51,325 nt of DNA. Origin: Syntrophomonadaceae bacterium. GTDB lineage: Bacteria > Bacillota > DSM-12270 > Thermacetogeniales > Thermacetogeniaceae. The first letter of the stretch is position 1. Each line of letters opens with the position of its first letter. The stretch lies in NCBI GenBank assembly GCA_012516535.1, contig JAAYWP010000085.1, forward strand, positions 1-51,325, in the 5' to 3' direction. Both the position numbers and the translations under genes were made by a program. Below, piece after piece: positions 1-10,527 of the stretch. Under the pieces are notes generated by a model. The model did not search any database. It worked only from the letters and a program-made list of their open reading frames with translations, and was not told the origin of the DNA.

Positions 1-957
1 AATGCGGTAAGTGGGGAACAACTGCAGAAAATGGATGATCAGGAACTGAAGCGGGTTGTATTGAACACAACAGTTTTTGCCAGGGTATCACCTGAAGATA
101 AACTGCGTATTGTCACCGCTTTGAAGGAACACAAGCATGTGGTGGCTATGACCGGTGATGGTGTTAATGATGCCCCTGCTTTAAAACGAGCAGATATCGG
201 TGTTTCTATGGGAATCACCGGTACAGAAGTTGCTAAAGAGGCATCCAGTATGGTGTTGATGGATGACAATTATGCCACAATTGTTAGCGCTGTAGAAGAG
301 GGACGCACCATCTACAGTAACATTCGCAAATCTATCCATTACCTGCTTTCATGTAATATCGGGGAAATTATTACTATATTCTCATCTATTCTGGTAGGAG
401 TCGGCAGTCCCCTGACTGCTATTCAGATTCTGTGGCTCAATCTAGTTACAGACGGATTGCCAGCACTGGCACTTGGTGTTGAACCGGCAGAAAAAGATGT
501 TATGAAACAGCCTCCCAGAAAGCCGGATGAAGGTGTATTTGCAGGGGGAATGGGTGTCAAGATCGTATGGCAGGGTATAGTGATCGGGTTGTTGGCATTG
601 GCGGTATATTTACTCGCACTTCGTTGGGGGCGAACACTGCCGGAGGCCCACACCATGACATTTGCTACTATGGCTTTGATGCAGCTTGTGCATTCATTTA
701 ATGCCAGAAGTATGGAACACTCCATCTTTAATCTTGGAATTGCAAGCAACAGAAGCCTGATCTTTGCATTTTTTGCTTCAGCTGCAATAACAGCAGCGGT
801 GATCTTTGTTCCATTCCTCAGAGAATTTTTTGACACAGCATTGTTGCGTGTCAGCGATTGGTTTGTGGTTTTCGGATTTGCTTTGATTCCTCTAATTATT
901 GTAGAAATATCTAAAATGATCAAAGGAGAGCGTGTAGCTGTCAGGGAGAGTCAGTGA
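1..957 (+). CDS. Cation (probably Ca2+) P-type ATPase, C-terminal part
   Basis: Open from the first base of the window, so the N-terminus and the phosphorylated DKTGT site are missing. The visible part carries the end of the P domain with the hinge motif TGDGVNDAPALKRADIG (about residues 53-70 of the fragment). Membrane helices M5-M10 follow, including the NLVTDG segment in M6 typical of SERCA/PacL-type pumps and the motif around ALGVEPAEKDVM. This family moves Ca2+ out of the cytosol with one ATP per cycle; Ca2+ rather than another cation is inferred from the M6 residues and overall resemblance. The gene ends with TGA and is followed by a terminator at 1086-1114, so it belongs to an upstream unit. 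Confidence 0.9.
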   Translation, partial: NAVSGEQLQKMDDQELKRVVLNTTVFARVSPEDKLRIVTALKEHKHVVAMTGDGVNDAPALKRADIGVSMGITGTEVAKEASSMVLMDDNYATIVSAVEEGRTIYSNIRKSIHYLLSCNIGEIITIFSSILVGVGSPLTAIQILWLNLVTDGLPALALGVEPAEKDVMKQPPRKPDEGVFAGGMGVKIVWQGIVIGLLALAVYLLALRWGRTLPEAHTMTFATMALMQLVHSFNARSMEHSIFNLGIASNRSLIFAFFASAAITAAVIFVPFLREFFDTALLRVSDWFVVFGFALIPLIIVEISKMIKGERVAVRESQ

Positions 958-1085
958 TACGGTTCAGGAAAAACGAGGCTCTAAAAACAGGGCTGTAAAA
1001 AGGAATGGAATTCTTCATAACTGACAGGAAAAGCTGGAAAACACATTGAATGAATGAAAAAGAATAAGGCTAAGTAATACTTTAT

Positions 1086-1114
1086 AGGTGGTTGAAAAAA
1101 CCACCTGTTTTTTT
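1086..1114 (+). terminator. Intrinsic terminator after the ATPase gene
   Basis: AGGTGGTT pairs with AACCACCT around an A-rich loop, followed by G and seven T. The stretch 958-1085 before it holds nothing I can identify. Confidence 0.8.
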
Positions 1115-1177
1115 ATATATTATTTTGTTTCTCCCCGTGCAAACTAAGAGAAATAGCAGCAATAGGGGGTTGTTATC

Positions 1178-1999
1178 ATGCGTCCCATTTGGCAGGGAGC
1201 GATCAGCTTTGGACTTGTTAATATTCCCATCAAGGTTTATCCCGCTGTCCAAGACAAGGATATAAAATTCCGCTTTTTGCACAAAGAATGCCACACCCCT
1301 CTTATCTATGAGCGAAGATGCCCCAGCTGTGATCGTGCGGTGCAGATGGAAGAGGTGGTAAGAGCCTATGAATATGAAAAAGGAAGGTTTGTGACAATAG
1401 AGGACGAACTGCTGGCCCCACAGGGGGATGTCCTGCATACAGTGGATATCATGGATTTTGTTCATTTAGAGGAAATCGACCCTATATATTTTGCCAAGCC
1501 TTATTATTTAGCTCCGGGAACAGGTGGTGAAAAGGCCTACAGACTGCTGCATCATGCCATGCAGGAGACAGGGAAGGTGGCCGTTGCTAGGACCAGGCTG
1601 CGCAAAAAGACATCACTGGTTGCTCTGCGTGTCTTTAAACAGCTTTTATTGATGTCTATCATGTATTATGATGATCAAATACGCCGGGTGGATTCTCTGA
1701 TGGATCCACAAAAAAAGATAGATATTAATGAAAATGAAGTGAAAATGGCGGTAGAACTGATCGGCAATTTGGCCAGCAGCTTTGAACCGGAAAAATATGA
1801 GGATGAACAGCGCAAAAAACTGGAAAAAGCAATTGCTGCCAAAATTGCCGGTAAGGAGGTTACTGTAGCTCCGGCAGCTCCATCCGATAAAGTGGTGGAT
1901 CTGGTGGAGGCTTTGAAAGCGAGCTTGGAGATGACCAAAAAGAAGCAGCCAAAAGCAAAGAAAAAACCGGGAAAAAAGACTGCAACTGGGCAGGTTTAG
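1178..1999 (+). CDS. ku: Non-homologous end-joining protein Ku
   Basis: A 273-residue bacterial Ku, the homodimeric ring that binds DNA double-strand ends and recruits the ligase LigD. The N-terminus (MRPIWQGAISFGLVNIPIKV) is the family signature. The zinc-finger-like segment HKECHTPLIYERRCPSC is present, and the protein ends in a Lys-rich tail (about residues 250-270, KKKQPKAKKKPGKK) like the DNA-binding tails of other bacterial Ku proteins. The start ATG follows a GGGGG ribosome site. It stands alone between a terminator and the dprA promoter. No ligD is in the window, so the ligase must be elsewhere or a different ligase is used. In spore formers Ku is linked to repair during dormancy; that role here is inference. 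Confidence 0.95.
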   Translation: MRPIWQGAISFGLVNIPIKVYPAVQDKDIKFRFLHKECHTPLIYERRCPSCDRAVQMEEVVRAYEYEKGRFVTIEDELLAPQGDVLHTVDIMDFVHLEEIDPIYFAKPYYLAPGTGGEKAYRLLHHAMQETGKVAVARTRLRKKTSLVALRVFKQLLLMSIMYYDDQIRRVDSLMDPQKKIDINENEVKMAVELIGNLASSFEPEKYEDEQRKKLEKAIAAKIAGKEVTVAPAAPSDKVVDLVEALKASLEMTKKKQPKAKKKPGKKTATGQV

Positions 2000-2038
2000 A
2001 AGGAAAAAGGGGCAGAACTCGTGAAACAATTAAGCCCA

Positions 2039-2066
2039 TTGACAAATGTGCTCTTTATAATACAGT
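2039..2066 (+). promoter_or_regulatory. Putative sigma-A promoter before dprA
   Basis: A perfect TTGACA at 2039-2044 is followed after 16 nt by TACAGT (2061-2066). A better -10 sequence, TATAAT at 2056-2061, is only 11 nt away, which is too close. The -10 choice is therefore uncertain. Confidence 0.4.
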
Positions 2067-2111
2067 ATTATTGGTAGAAGATGGTCATTTTGTTTTAGGG
2101 AGAGGATTGAT

Positions 2112-3224
2112 ATGGATGACCGGTACTATTGGGCAGCGCTGCAGATCGCCGTCAATCTGGGTTGTCGCAGTTTGTATCATCTTTACCGTCATTTTCCTTC
2201 AGGAAGATCGGTTCTTGAAGCTGATATAGAAGATTTAAAAAGGGTACCCAATATTAGACCACAGGTGGTTGAGCGGATTATACAGATCAGGCATAAAGCT
2301 GATCCGGAACAGACTGCTGAAAAACTCGATAAAAGTGGTATTCAAGTTACTATACTAGGGGACCCGAACTACCCCTATGCCCTTGCACAAATTGCGGATC
2401 CGCCGGTGATCCTTTATACTAGGGGAAGATTACCAGAACCAAAAGTACCTTTACTTGCAGTGATCGGGTCCCGCCGGGCAACACCATATGGAAAAACTAT
2501 TGCCCGACGTTTTGCAATGGACCTAGTTAAACTGGGGTGGGGAATTGTCAGCGGGATGGCCCGTGGGATCGATACAGCAGCACATGAAGGTGCATTGGAT
2601 GGCGGTGGATATACTATGGCAGTTTTCGGCTGTGGCATTAATATCTGCTACCCTCAGGAGAATAAGAAATTACAGGAACGCATTGAGGCAGAGGGTTGTG
2701 TGCTCAGTGAGTTTCCTCCGGACAGCGGCCCTCATCCCAGGAATTTCCCTATTCGCAATCGGATAATAAGCGGTTGTTCTCTGGGAACACTGGTTGTAGA
2801 GGCCGGAGAGCGAAGCGGTGCTTTGATTACAGCTTATAAAGCCCTTGAACAAGGAAGGGATGTTTTTGCCATACCCGGTTCTCTTACCAGTAAATACAGT
2901 AAAGGGACAAATAGGCTGATCAAACAGGGAGCTAAGTTGGTGGAATGCATAGAGGATATTATTGAGGAATATCCTTACCTTAGCTGGGAGAAGCCAGCAC
3001 CTGTGAGAAAGGGCTCTGATCCTACTTTAACTTTGGAAGAGTCCTGTGTATTACGTAATCTCGGCTTGGAGCCGATACATATAGATCAATTGGTGGAAAA
3101 AACAGGCTTATCAGTTTCTAGTGTGGGAAGTATACTTACACTGCTGGAGTTTAAAGGGTTAGCCAAACAGCTGCCTGGAAATTACTATATTAATCCAGAA
3201 ATTGAACTGGAATCAGAAAGGTGA
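2112..3224 (+). CDS. dprA: DNA processing protein DprA
   Basis: A 370-residue DprA/Smf protein that binds incoming single-stranded DNA and loads RecA during transformation. There is an N-terminal SAM/HhH-like region (residues 1-75), then the Rossmann-like core with GSRRATPYGKTIARRFA, SGMARGIDTAAHEGAL and FPIRNRIISG, and a C-terminal winged helix (about 305-365). The start ATG follows AGGGAGAGGA. It is directly followed by topA (4 nt gap), a pairing that is very common in Firmicutes. No other competence gene is in the window, so a role in natural transformation is not shown. Confidence 0.95.
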   Translation: MDDRYYWAALQIAVNLGCRSLYHLYRHFPSGRSVLEADIEDLKRVPNIRPQVVERIIQIRHKADPEQTAEKLDKSGIQVTILGDPNYPYALAQIADPPVILYTRGRLPEPKVPLLAVIGSRRATPYGKTIARRFAMDLVKLGWGIVSGMARGIDTAAHEGALDGGGYTMAVFGCGINICYPQENKKLQERIEAEGCVLSEFPPDSGPHPRNFPIRNRIISGCSLGTLVVEAGERSGALITAYKALEQGRDVFAIPGSLTSKYSKGTNRLIKQGAKLVECIEDIIEEYPYLSWEKPAPVRKGSDPTLTLEESCVLRNLGLEPIHIDQLVEKTGLSVSSVGSILTLLEFKGLAKQLPGNYYINPEIELESER

Positions 3225-3228
3225 AGAA

Positions 3229-5307
3229 ATGGCAAAGGTTTTAATTATAGTTGAGTCTCCCGCAAAAGCCCGAGCGATAAGTAAGCTTTTAGGGCGAAAA
3301 TACTCGGTAAAGGCGTCACTGGGGCATGTTAGGGATCTCCCCAAAAGCCAGCTGGGAGTAAATATAGAAAACAATTTTGATCCCAAATATATAACAATTC
3401 GTGGGAAGGGAGAAGTGATCAAAGAACTTCGATCAGCTGCCAAAAAAGCTGATCAAATCCTTTTAGGGCCTGACCCTGACCGGGAGGGTGAGGCCATTGC
3501 CTGGCATTTGAAGGAAATCCTTGGTATATCTGATGATATACCCTGCAGGATCGAGTTTCATGAAATAACCAAAGGGGCATTGCAGAAAGCTATTAAACAG
3601 CCTCGCTCAGTTGATCGAAGTCGATTTGACGCCCAACAGTGCAGGCGTGTTTTGGACCGTTTAGTAGGCTATAAACTGAGCCCTCTGCTCTGGCGCAAAA
3701 TCAAGCGGGGGTTAAGTGCAGGTAGAGTACAATCTGTTGCTGTGTATTTAATCTGCCAGCGGGAGGAAGAAATACAGCAGTTCCAGCCAGAAGAATACTG
3801 GAGCATCACCGGTCATTTTCAGACAGACTCCGGTGATTTGCAGGGACTGCTGATCCGCAAAGGTAATGAAAAGATCAGCCTTGCCAGTGAAGAGGATGTG
3901 AAGAGGGTTTTAGAGGAGCTGGAGGGAGCAGTTTTTACCGTAAAAAAGGTTACCAAGAGGGAAAGAAAGCGAAAACCAGCCCCATCCTTTATCACTAGCA
4001 CCCTGCAGCAAGAGGCAAGCCGTAAGCTCAATTTCTCAGTTAAAAAGACCATGCAGATAGCACAGCAATTATATGAGGGTTTGGAACTGGGCAGAGAAGG
4101 AACCGTGGGACTGATCACCTATATGCGAACTGATTCTACAAGGGTTGCAAAAGAGGCTCAGGCTGCTGCCCGGGAATATATAGCCGAAAAAATTGGACCG
4201 GAGTATGTTCCAGAAGAGCCCCCAAAATATAAAACATCCCCCCGGGCACAGGAGGCCCATGAGGCCATACGGCCAACAGATGTGAACCGCAGCCCGGAGC
4301 AGGTGAAGGAGTACCTGACTCGTGATCAGTATCGATTATATAAATTAATATGGTCGCGTTTTGTTGCCAGTCAAATGAAGCCAGCCCTTCTTGAGGTGAC
4401 AACTATTGAAATTCAAGGGAAAGATTATATCTTCCGAGCCAGCGGTTCTGTGATACGCTTTCCTGGATTTATGAAGGTTTATGTGGAGGCCGAGCAAGAG
4501 GAATCAGTTCTTCCAGAGGTTGCTGAAGGCAGTGCTGTAGATTTGGTAAGATTTGAGCCGAAGCAACACTTTACCCAACCTCCGCCCCGTTACACAGAAG
4601 CAACTCTGGTCAAGGCTCTAGAGGAGAATGGAATCGGCAGGCCTAGCACTTATGCACCGATTATTGCCACAATTCAAAGTCGGGGCTATGTACGCAAGGA
4701 AAAAAAGAATCTTTATCCTACAGAATTAGGACAGATAGTTGTTGAACTCTTAAAGGAGTATTTTCCCAATATCATAAATGTTGAATTTACCGCCAGTTTG
4801 GAAGAAAAGCTCGATCAGGTAGAAGAAGGGGGGATCCCCTGGCAAAAAGTTGTAGAAGAGTTTTATGGTCCCTTTGAAAAGGATCTGCAGCATGCTGAAC
4901 AAGAGATAGCTGTGATCCCTGTAGAGGATGAAATAAGTGAGGAAAAATGTCCCCATTGTGGCGAAAATTTAAGGGTTAAGCAGGGTAAATACGGTAAATT
5001 CCTTGCTTGTCCAGGCTTCCCTAATTGCAGATATACCAAACCGTATTTTGAGGATACAGGTGTTTTATGCCCACTCTGTGAGGGGAGTATTGTTGTGCGC
5101 AGATCCCGTAAGGGAAGAAAGTTTTTTGGCTGTGCCAATTATCCTGAATGTGACTTTGTTTCTTGGGATGAACCATTACCCAAGTACTGCCCCGATTGCG
5201 GACATTTTCTGGTTTATCGCGGCAGGAATAGGGAGCTTTACTGTCCAAAGTGCAAGAAAACAATTAAACAGGAAGAGGATATGGCAGCTGAACGAGGTGT
5301 GAAATAA
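3229..5307 (+). CDS. topA: DNA topoisomerase I
   Basis: A type IA topoisomerase of 692 residues that relaxes negative supercoils by single-strand passage. The Toprim domain is at the N-terminus ([11 protein letters not shown], and the metal site [13 protein letters not shown] near residue 80-92). The catalytic tyrosine is Y298 in [10 protein letters not shown]. Three C-terminal four-cysteine zinc ribbons follow, beginning [15 protein letters not shown] and YCPDCGH. I chose ATG 3229, which follows the AGGTGAAGAA ribosome site and gives the usual [13 protein letters not shown] start; an in-frame ATG at 3202 inside dprA lacks a site. Cotranscribed with dprA and trmFO. Confidence 0.96.
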   Translation: MAKVLIIVESPAKARAISKLLGRKYSVKASLGHVRDLPKSQLGVNIENNFDPKYITIRGKGEVIKELRSAAKKADQILLGPDPDREGEAIAWHLKEILGISDDIPCRIEFHEITKGALQKAIKQPRSVDRSRFDAQQCRRVLDRLVGYKLSPLLWRKIKRGLSAGRVQSVAVYLICQREEEIQQFQPEEYWSITGHFQTDSGDLQGLLIRKGNEKISLASEEDVKRVLEELEGAVFTVKKVTKRERKRKPAPSFITSTLQQEASRKLNFSVKKTMQIAQQLYEGLELGREGTVGLITYMRTDSTRVAKEAQAAAREYIAEKIGPEYVPEEPPKYKTSPRAQEAHEAIRPTDVNRSPEQVKEYLTRDQYRLYKLIWSRFVASQMKPALLEVTTIEIQGKDYIFRASGSVIRFPGFMKVYVEAEQEESVLPEVAEGSAVDLVRFEPKQHFTQPPPRYTEATLVKALEENGIGRPSTYAPIIATIQSRGYVRKEKKNLYPTELGQIVVELLKEYFPNIINVEFTASLEEKLDQVEEGGIPWQKVVEEFYGPFEKDLQHAEQEIAVIPVEDEISEEKCPHCGENLRVKQGKYGKFLACPGFPNCRYTKPYFEDTGVLCPLCEGSIVVRRSRKGRKFFGCANYPECDFVSWDEPLPKYCPDCGHFLVYRGRNRELYCPKCKKTIKQEEDMAAERGVK

Positions 5308-6611
5308 TGGCATCTGTAGTTGTTGTCGGTGGGGGGTTAGCCGGAAGTGAAGCAGCGTGGCAGGCAAGCAGATTTGGTGTTGGTGTAACCCTTTATGAAA
5401 TGCGGCCGGTAAACACAAGCCCGGCACATCACACAGATCTCCTGGCAGAACTGGTCTGCAGTAATTCGCTGCGCTCTTCTGCGCTCACTAATGCTGTAGG
5501 ACTGCTCAAAGAGGAAATGAGGCTTGCCGGTTCATTGATCATGAGCTGTGCGGAGAAAACCGCTGTTCCTGCAGGGGGAGCGCTGGCAGTAGATAGACAC
5601 AGGTTTGCAGAGGCAGTGACTGCTGCTATTATGGAAAATCCACACATTAAGCTGGTAAGGGAGGAGATCACCTATATTCCCGATAGGCGCCCACTGATCA
5701 TTGCTACAGGACCTCTCACCTCAGAGGCTTTCAGCCGGAGTTTAGGTAATCTGACTGGGGAAGAATACCTATCATTTTACGATGCTGCGGCTCCACTGGT
5801 AACAGCGGATTCTTTAAACTTTGACATTATTTTTAGGCAGTCACGCTATGGGAAGGGTGAGGCAGCTTATCTGAATGCACCCTTGAATGAAAAGGAATAT
5901 ACTGTTTTTCGAGAGGCCTTGATTTCAGCAGAAGTAAATAATCCCAAAGCTTTTGAACAGAATCTCTTTTTTGAAGGCTGTCTGCCCCTGGAGGTTCTAG
6001 CCCGGCGCGGATTTGATACATTGAGGTACGGTCCCCTTAAGCCTGTTGGTCTTGTTGACCCACGCACAGGGAAGCAGCCCTATGCTGTTGTACAGTTGCG
6101 CCAGGATAATGCGGAAGGGACCATCTATAATATGGTAGGTTTTCAAACCCAGCTCAAATGGGGTGAGCAAAAACGAGTTTTTCGCATGATTCCGGGCTTG
6201 GAAAAGGCGGAATTTGTGCGCTATGGAGTAATGCACAGGAATACATTTTTGAAGGGGCCTCAGGTTTTGCAGCCAAGCCTTCAGATGAAAAAGGAACCTG
6301 ATATACTCTGTGCCGGGCAGATAACAGGTGTTGAAGGATATGTGGAATCTGCTGCGAGCGGACTTATTGCCGGAATTAACGCTGCTCTCCTTGCTTTAGG
6401 GAAAGAAGCTGTCATTCCTCCTAAAGAAACAGCCCATGGTGCCCTCTGCTGGTATGTTTCCACATCTGTAAGCCCTGACTTCCAGCCGATGAATGTCAAT
6501 TTTGGCCTATTACCTCCTCTGCCCAAGAAATTACCGAAGAGTGAAAGAAAAAAAGCTATTGTTGAGCGCGCCCTTACCTCCTGGTCCCAATTTCTCAGAA
6601 ATATCAATTAA
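5307..6611 (+). CDS. trmFO: tRNA m5U54 methyltransferase, folate/FAD dependent
   Basis: TrmFO of 434 residues, which makes 5-methyluridine at position 54 of the tRNA T-loop using methylenetetrahydrofolate and FADH2. The N-terminal dinucleotide-binding motif is [13 protein letters not shown] (residues 6-18). The two cysteines important in the Bacillus enzyme appear to be present as C51 (VCSNSLRSS) and C225 (FFEGCLPLE). A second FAD-binding stretch near the C-terminus is [17 protein letters not shown]. The start ATG overlaps the topA stop (TAATG), so the two are translationally coupled. Confidence 0.95.
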   Translation: MASVVVVGGGLAGSEAAWQASRFGVGVTLYEMRPVNTSPAHHTDLLAELVCSNSLRSSALTNAVGLLKEEMRLAGSLIMSCAEKTAVPAGGALAVDRHRFAEAVTAAIMENPHIKLVREEITYIPDRRPLIIATGPLTSEAFSRSLGNLTGEEYLSFYDAAAPLVTADSLNFDIIFRQSRYGKGEAAYLNAPLNEKEYTVFREALISAEVNNPKAFEQNLFFEGCLPLEVLARRGFDTLRYGPLKPVGLVDPRTGKQPYAVVQLRQDNAEGTIYNMVGFQTQLKWGEQKRVFRMIPGLEKAEFVRYGVMHRNTFLKGPQVLQPSLQMKKEPDILCAGQITGVEGYVESAASGLIAGINAALLALGKEAVIPPKETAHGALCWYVSTSVSPDFQPMNVNFGLLPPLPKKLPKSERKKAIVERALTSWSQFLRNIN

Positions 6612-6616
6612 AATGC

Positions 6617-6645
6617 TTGTCGGGAAAGATTTGGTATGCTAGTAT
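6617..6645 (+). promoter_or_regulatory. Putative sigma-A promoter of xerC-hslVU-codY
   Basis: TTGTCG (6617-6622), 17 nt spacer, TAGTAT (6640-6645), in the 55-nt gap between trmFO and xerC. It would start the four-gene operon known as codV-clpQ-clpY-codY in Bacillus. Confidence 0.5.
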
Positions 6646-6666
6646 GAATGGAGGTAAGACTCTGAC

Positions 6667-7593
6667 ATGGGAATTTGGCAGGACCTCTATGATGAATTTA
6701 TTATTTTTTTAAAAACTCAGAAAAATCTAAGTGATCAGACCGCTCTCAGCTATTTATCTGATCTGAACCATTTCCAATCCTATTTACAGGATAAGCAGAT
6801 AGAAACCCCTGAAGAGGTTACAATAAATATCATTAGGGATTATCTTGCCTTGTTATATAAATCCGGTTATGCTCGCAGCACTATCTCCCGCAGGTTGTCC
6901 TGTTTGCGTTCTTTATTCAGGTATCTTAGCCAAACAGGGAAAATAAACAATAATCCTTTAACATTAATTCGTTCACCTAAGAAAGGAAGGCCTTTACCTC
7001 AGTTTCTTTATCAGACCGAGGTAGAGAAATTGCTGGAGCAGCCGAAAAGTAGTAGGGGAGCACTTAGCCTGCGTGATCAGGCGATGCTTGAGCTTTTTTA
7101 CAGTTCTGGACTCAGGATTGGGGAAATAGTGCAGATCAATATAATAGATATCGATTTTTCCGGGCGGGTGGTTAGAGTTAAGGGCAAGGGTCGCAAGGAG
7201 CGGATTGTCCCCCTGGGCAGTTATGCTTGTCAAGCTCTATTTCAGTATTTGCAGGAAGCCAGACCGGTTATAACAAAAAATAGAAATCCTTTGCCTGAGG
7301 ATCCTTTTTTTGTTAACTCAAGGGGGAAGCGCCTGACCACTAGGGGTGTTTACGGTATCGTAACTAAGTATTTAAAGGAGGTTGCTCCTTTCAGAAATCT
7401 TACACCCCATTCGCTGCGTCATACCTTTGCTACCCACTTGCTGGAGGGTGGTGCTGATCTCCGTTCGGTTCAGGAACTTTTAGGACACTCCCGCATGTCC
7501 AGCACTCAAATCTATACACATATAACAGGGGAAAGGATTAGATCTGTTTATCAAAAAGCTCATCCACGAGCAAAAGTGAGGGAAGAAAAATAA
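6667..7593 (+). CDS. xerC: Tyrosine recombinase XerC (CodV)
   Basis: A 308-residue site-specific recombinase that resolves chromosome dimers at dif. An N-terminal SAM-like core-binding domain (residues 5-90) is followed by the catalytic domain. The active-site set is complete: R150 (GLRIGE), a lysine in the VKGKGRKER hairpin (K172/K174), H248 and R251 (HSLRHTF), H274 (LLGHSR) and Y283 (QIYTH). Position directly before hslV matches codV of Bacillus. The nearest ribosome site, GGAGGT at 6650-6655, is 11 nt from the ATG, which is slightly long. Confidence 0.93.
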   Translation: MGIWQDLYDEFIIFLKTQKNLSDQTALSYLSDLNHFQSYLQDKQIETPEEVTINIIRDYLALLYKSGYARSTISRRLSCLRSLFRYLSQTGKINNNPLTLIRSPKKGRPLPQFLYQTEVEKLLEQPKSSRGALSLRDQAMLELFYSSGLRIGEIVQINIIDIDFSGRVVRVKGKGRKERIVPLGSYACQALFQYLQEARPVITKNRNPLPEDPFFVNSRGKRLTTRGVYGIVTKYLKEVAPFRNLTPHSLRHTFATHLLEGGADLRSVQELLGHSRMSSTQIYTHITGERIRSVYQKAHPRAKVREEK

Positions 7594-7594
7594 A

Positions 7595-8125
7595 ATGCTG
7601 ACCGGAACAACGGTGATATGTGTCAAAAGGGGCGAAGAGGTGGCCATCGGCGGTGATGGCCAGGTGACCTTTGGTAATAATACCATTATGAAGGCACATG
7701 CCTGTAAGATACGAAAACTGTACAACGGCAGGATCCTAGCGGGCTTTGCTGGTTCTGTGGCTGATGCTTTAACCCTTTTTGATAAATTTGAACGCAAACT
7801 GGAAGAGTATCGGGGTAATTTAATGAGAGCAGCGGTGGAACTTGCCCGGGATTGGCGAATGGACCGGGTTTTGCGTCGCTTGGAAGCTCTGCTGGTTGTG
7901 GCAGATAAGGAAAACATATTGATAATTTCGGGAAGTGGTGAGGTTATTGAACCTGATGATGGCATTGCTGCCATTGGATCAGGAGCACCTTATGCACAGG
8001 CTGCTGCTAAAGCTATGGTTCGCTTTACTGATCTAGGGGCTGGGGAGATCGTTCAGCATGCACTGGAGATAGCTTCATCGATCTGTATTTATACCAATGA
8101 CTTTATAACTGTAGAAAAACTTTAG
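7595..8125 (+). CDS. hslV: ATP-dependent protease peptidase subunit HslV (ClpQ)
   Basis: A 176-residue proteasome-like peptidase that forms a double hexamer under the HslU ATPase. Removal of MLTG would expose the N-terminal threonine of [11 protein letters not shown], the expected nucleophile. The [10 protein letters not shown] and [14 protein letters not shown] segments are family hallmarks. The exposed residue is Thr here, whereas the Bacillus ClpQ is known for a Ser. It starts 1 nt after the xerC stop and ends 11 nt before hslU. Confidence 0.95.
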   Translation: MLTGTTVICVKRGEEVAIGGDGQVTFGNNTIMKAHACKIRKLYNGRILAGFAGSVADALTLFDKFERKLEEYRGNLMRAAVELARDWRMDRVLRRLEALLVVADKENILIISGSGEVIEPDDGIAAIGSGAPYAQAAAKAMVRFTDLGAGEIVQHALEIASSICIYTNDFITVEKL

Positions 8126-8136
8126 AGGTGAAAAAA

Positions 8137-9534
8137 ATGGAGGAATTAACCCCTCGGCAGGTAGTGGCTGAATTAGACCGTTATATTGTCGGGCAGCAGG
8201 AGGCAAAAAAGGCAGTGGCCATAGCATTGCGCAACAGATACCGCAGAAAACGGCTACCAGCAGATCTCCAGGATGAGGTTATTCCCAAAAACATTATTAT
8301 GATAGGTCCCACAGGTGTGGGTAAAACAGAAATCGCAAGAAGGCTGGCTAAACTTGTCAAAGCACCATTTGTTAAAGTAGAAGCAACAAAGTTCACAGAA
8401 GTTGGTTATGTGGGAAAAGATGCGGAATCTATGGTGCGGGAACTGGTTGAGGTAGCTATCAGAATGGTTAAACAGGAAAAGATGGCTCAGGTGGAAAGCA
8501 AAGCAAATGAGCTTGCTGAAAAAAGGATTTTGGAGACACTAGTACCCACTCCTAAAAAACGCAGTTCGGTCAGCAATCCCTTTGAACTCCTATTCAGAGA
8601 AATGAATGCTAGTGGTGATGAGCAAGTTAAGACTTCAGAGGAAGATATGGATATTCAATTGTTAAGGGAAAGGGTTGCTGAGCAATTGCGCTCCGGAGAA
8701 CTGGAAGATCGCCAGATCGAGATCGAGATAGAAGAAAACCATCAACCAACACTGGATATATTTACTGTCGGCGGCATGGAGGAGATGGGGATTAATATAC
8801 AGGATATGTTGGGCGGTTTTCTGCCAAAAAAGAAGAAAAAGAAACGGGTGAGTATTCGGGAGGCGCGCCGTATTTTAGCTCAGAAAGAGGCCCAAAAACT
8901 GGTGGATATGGATGATGTAATCAAAGAGGCTATTGAATGTGCTGAACAGAGCGGTATTATTTTTCTTGATGAAATAGATAAGATCGCCGGAAAGGAGAGC
9001 ACCATAGGGCCTGATGTTTCTCGAGAAGGTGTACAACGGGATATATTACCGATCATTGAGGGATCAACAGTGATGACTAAATATGGCCCGGTAAAAACCG
9101 ATTATATTTTATTTATTGCAGCAGGTGCCTTTCATGTATCCAAGCCTTCGGATCTCATCCCTGAGCTGCAAGGTCGTTTTCCTATCAGAGTGGAGTTGGA
9201 ACCCTTAGAGAAGAAGGACCTATTAAGGATCTTGGTAGAACCGGATAATTCCTTAATCCGGCAGTATTCTGAACTGCTGCGAACAGAGGGCTTAAATGTG
9301 GAATTCACTTCAGACGCTCTAGAAGAAATAGCGGAAATGGCTTACCTTGTCAATATTCAAACCGAGAATATCGGTGCTAGAAGGCTGCATACAATTTTGG
9401 AAAAGGTACTGGAGGAACTATCCTTTCAGGCTCCTGAACTAGCCGGTGAAACAATTGTTATAAATAAAAAATATGTTGCTGAGCATTTGGCAGGTATTAT
9501 TACTGATGGGGATTTAAGCAGCTATATTCTATAA
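8137..9534 (+). CDS. hslU: HslU (ClpY) ATPase, unfoldase for HslV
   Basis: A 465-residue AAA+ unfoldase. The Walker A motif GPTGVGKT is at residues 57-64, Walker B is [10 protein letters not shown], and an I-domain insertion lies between them (about 110-245). The C-terminus SSYIL resembles the tails that dock into HslV. I chose ATG 8137 because AGAGGTG (8124-8130) sits 6 nt upstream; an in-frame GTG at 8128 lies inside that site. The start [10 protein letters not shown] fits the family. It degrades regulatory and misfolded proteins in the cytosol together with HslV. Confidence 0.95.
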   Translation: MEELTPRQVVAELDRYIVGQQEAKKAVAIALRNRYRRKRLPADLQDEVIPKNIIMIGPTGVGKTEIARRLAKLVKAPFVKVEATKFTEVGYVGKDAESMVRELVEVAIRMVKQEKMAQVESKANELAEKRILETLVPTPKKRSSVSNPFELLFREMNASGDEQVKTSEEDMDIQLLRERVAEQLRSGELEDRQIEIEIEENHQPTLDIFTVGGMEEMGINIQDMLGGFLPKKKKKKRVSIREARRILAQKEAQKLVDMDDVIKEAIECAEQSGIIFLDEIDKIAGKESTIGPDVSREGVQRDILPIIEGSTVMTKYGPVKTDYILFIAAGAFHVSKPSDLIPELQGRFPIRVELEPLEKKDLLRILVEPDNSLIRQYSELLRTEGLNVEFTSDALEEIAEMAYLVNIQTENIGARRLHTILEKVLEELSFQAPELAGETIVINKKYVAEHLAGIITDGDLSSYIL

Positions 9535-9557
9535 ATGTTATGACAGGGGAGGTAGAA

Positions 9558-10358
9558 ATGGGGGTTTTATTGGAAGGTGCCCGCATGATTAAGGGTTTGA
9601 TGGAAAAGCATGAAGCCGAATGCAGTTTTACATCAATAGCAAAGGCTCTCGGTGAAGCGATCCGGGCCAATGTATATCTCGTAGGGCGAAGAGGAAAGAT
9701 TCTTGGATACTATTTGCTTGATCAGTTTTCCTGCGGCTATATGTCTGATATTATATCTTTCAGCCAACGTTTTCCCGAAAGCTACAATCAAAAACTGCTT
9801 TTTGTTTCAGAAACCCAGACCAATAGTGTTGACGAAGAAAACTTATGCATTTTTGCTCCTCAGAAATGTCCCTTTCAAGGCATGATGACCACCATTATTC
9901 CCCTTTATGGATGTGGAGAACGTTTGGGGACTATGGTGTTAAGATCTATTGAAACTTTATCTGCTGATTCAATTTTTCTAGCGGAATACGGGGGCCTAGC
10001 TGTTGGGATGAAGATTATGCTATTAAAAATAGAGCGTATGGAATTGGATACAAGGGAAAAAACCGCTGTACAGATCGCCTTAAACACCTTATCTTTTTCT
10101 GAGCTGAGAGCAGCAGAATATATTTTTAATGAATTAAGCGGAATTGAGGGGCGTGTTGTTGCCAGTCGCATTGCGGACCGGGCTGGCATTACCCGTTCTG
10201 TGATAGTTAATGCACTGCGAAAATTAGAGAGTGCAGGTGTGATTCAGACCAAATCATTGGGTATGAAAGGCACCTATATTCGTATTTTAAATAAAAGTTT
10301 ATTAGATGGACTAAAAATAATAAGGATGCAGAAAGAGGGTGCCTTACCTATCAAATAG
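9558..10358 (+). CDS. codY: Global transcription regulator CodY
   Basis: CodY of 266 residues, a GTP- and branched-chain-amino-acid-sensing regulator of stationary-phase and nutrient genes in Firmicutes. The N-terminal GAF domain spans about 1-155. The C-terminal winged helix carries the highly conserved ASRIADRAGITRSVIVNALR and GMKGTYIRI segments. ATG 9558 is preceded at 5 nt by GGGGAGG; an upstream in-frame ATG at 9540 would put this site inside the gene. Last gene of the xerC operon, followed by a terminator. Confidence 0.96.
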   Translation: MGVLLEGARMIKGLMEKHEAECSFTSIAKALGEAIRANVYLVGRRGKILGYYLLDQFSCGYMSDIISFSQRFPESYNQKLLFVSETQTNSVDEENLCIFAPQKCPFQGMMTTIIPLYGCGERLGTMVLRSIETLSADSIFLAEYGGLAVGMKIMLLKIERMELDTREKTAVQIALNTLSFSELRAAEYIFNELSGIEGRVVASRIADRAGITRSVIVNALRKLESAGVIQTKSLGMKGTYIRILNKSLLDGLKIIRMQKEGALPIK

Positions 10359-10384
10359 AACCTAGGCATTATTAAAGAATACGT

Positions 10385-10419
10385 AGTGGTGGGGCTTTTT
10401 GACCATCACTATTTTTTTT
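10385..10419 (+). terminator. Intrinsic terminator after codY
   Basis: AGTGGTGG pairs with CCATCACT (one G-T pair), loop rich in T, followed by A and eight T. Confidence 0.75.
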
Positions 10420-10527
10420 ATCAATTAGCTTAGAGAACATTTTAGAAAAAAGAAGGAGTTGATTGCATAAACTGGTCAGCATAAAATGTTTCACTGGGCA
10501 GGAAAAAGGGAGTGGGAGGAGAAGTTA

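Noticed and set aside
423-923. A 166-codon antisense frame in the Ca2+-ATPase gene
   Set aside because: Shadow of the clearly conserved plus-strand gene.
2039-2061. TTGACA with the closer TATAAT as a dprA promoter
   Set aside because: The spacer is only 11 nt; the 16-nt alternative TACAGT was listed instead.
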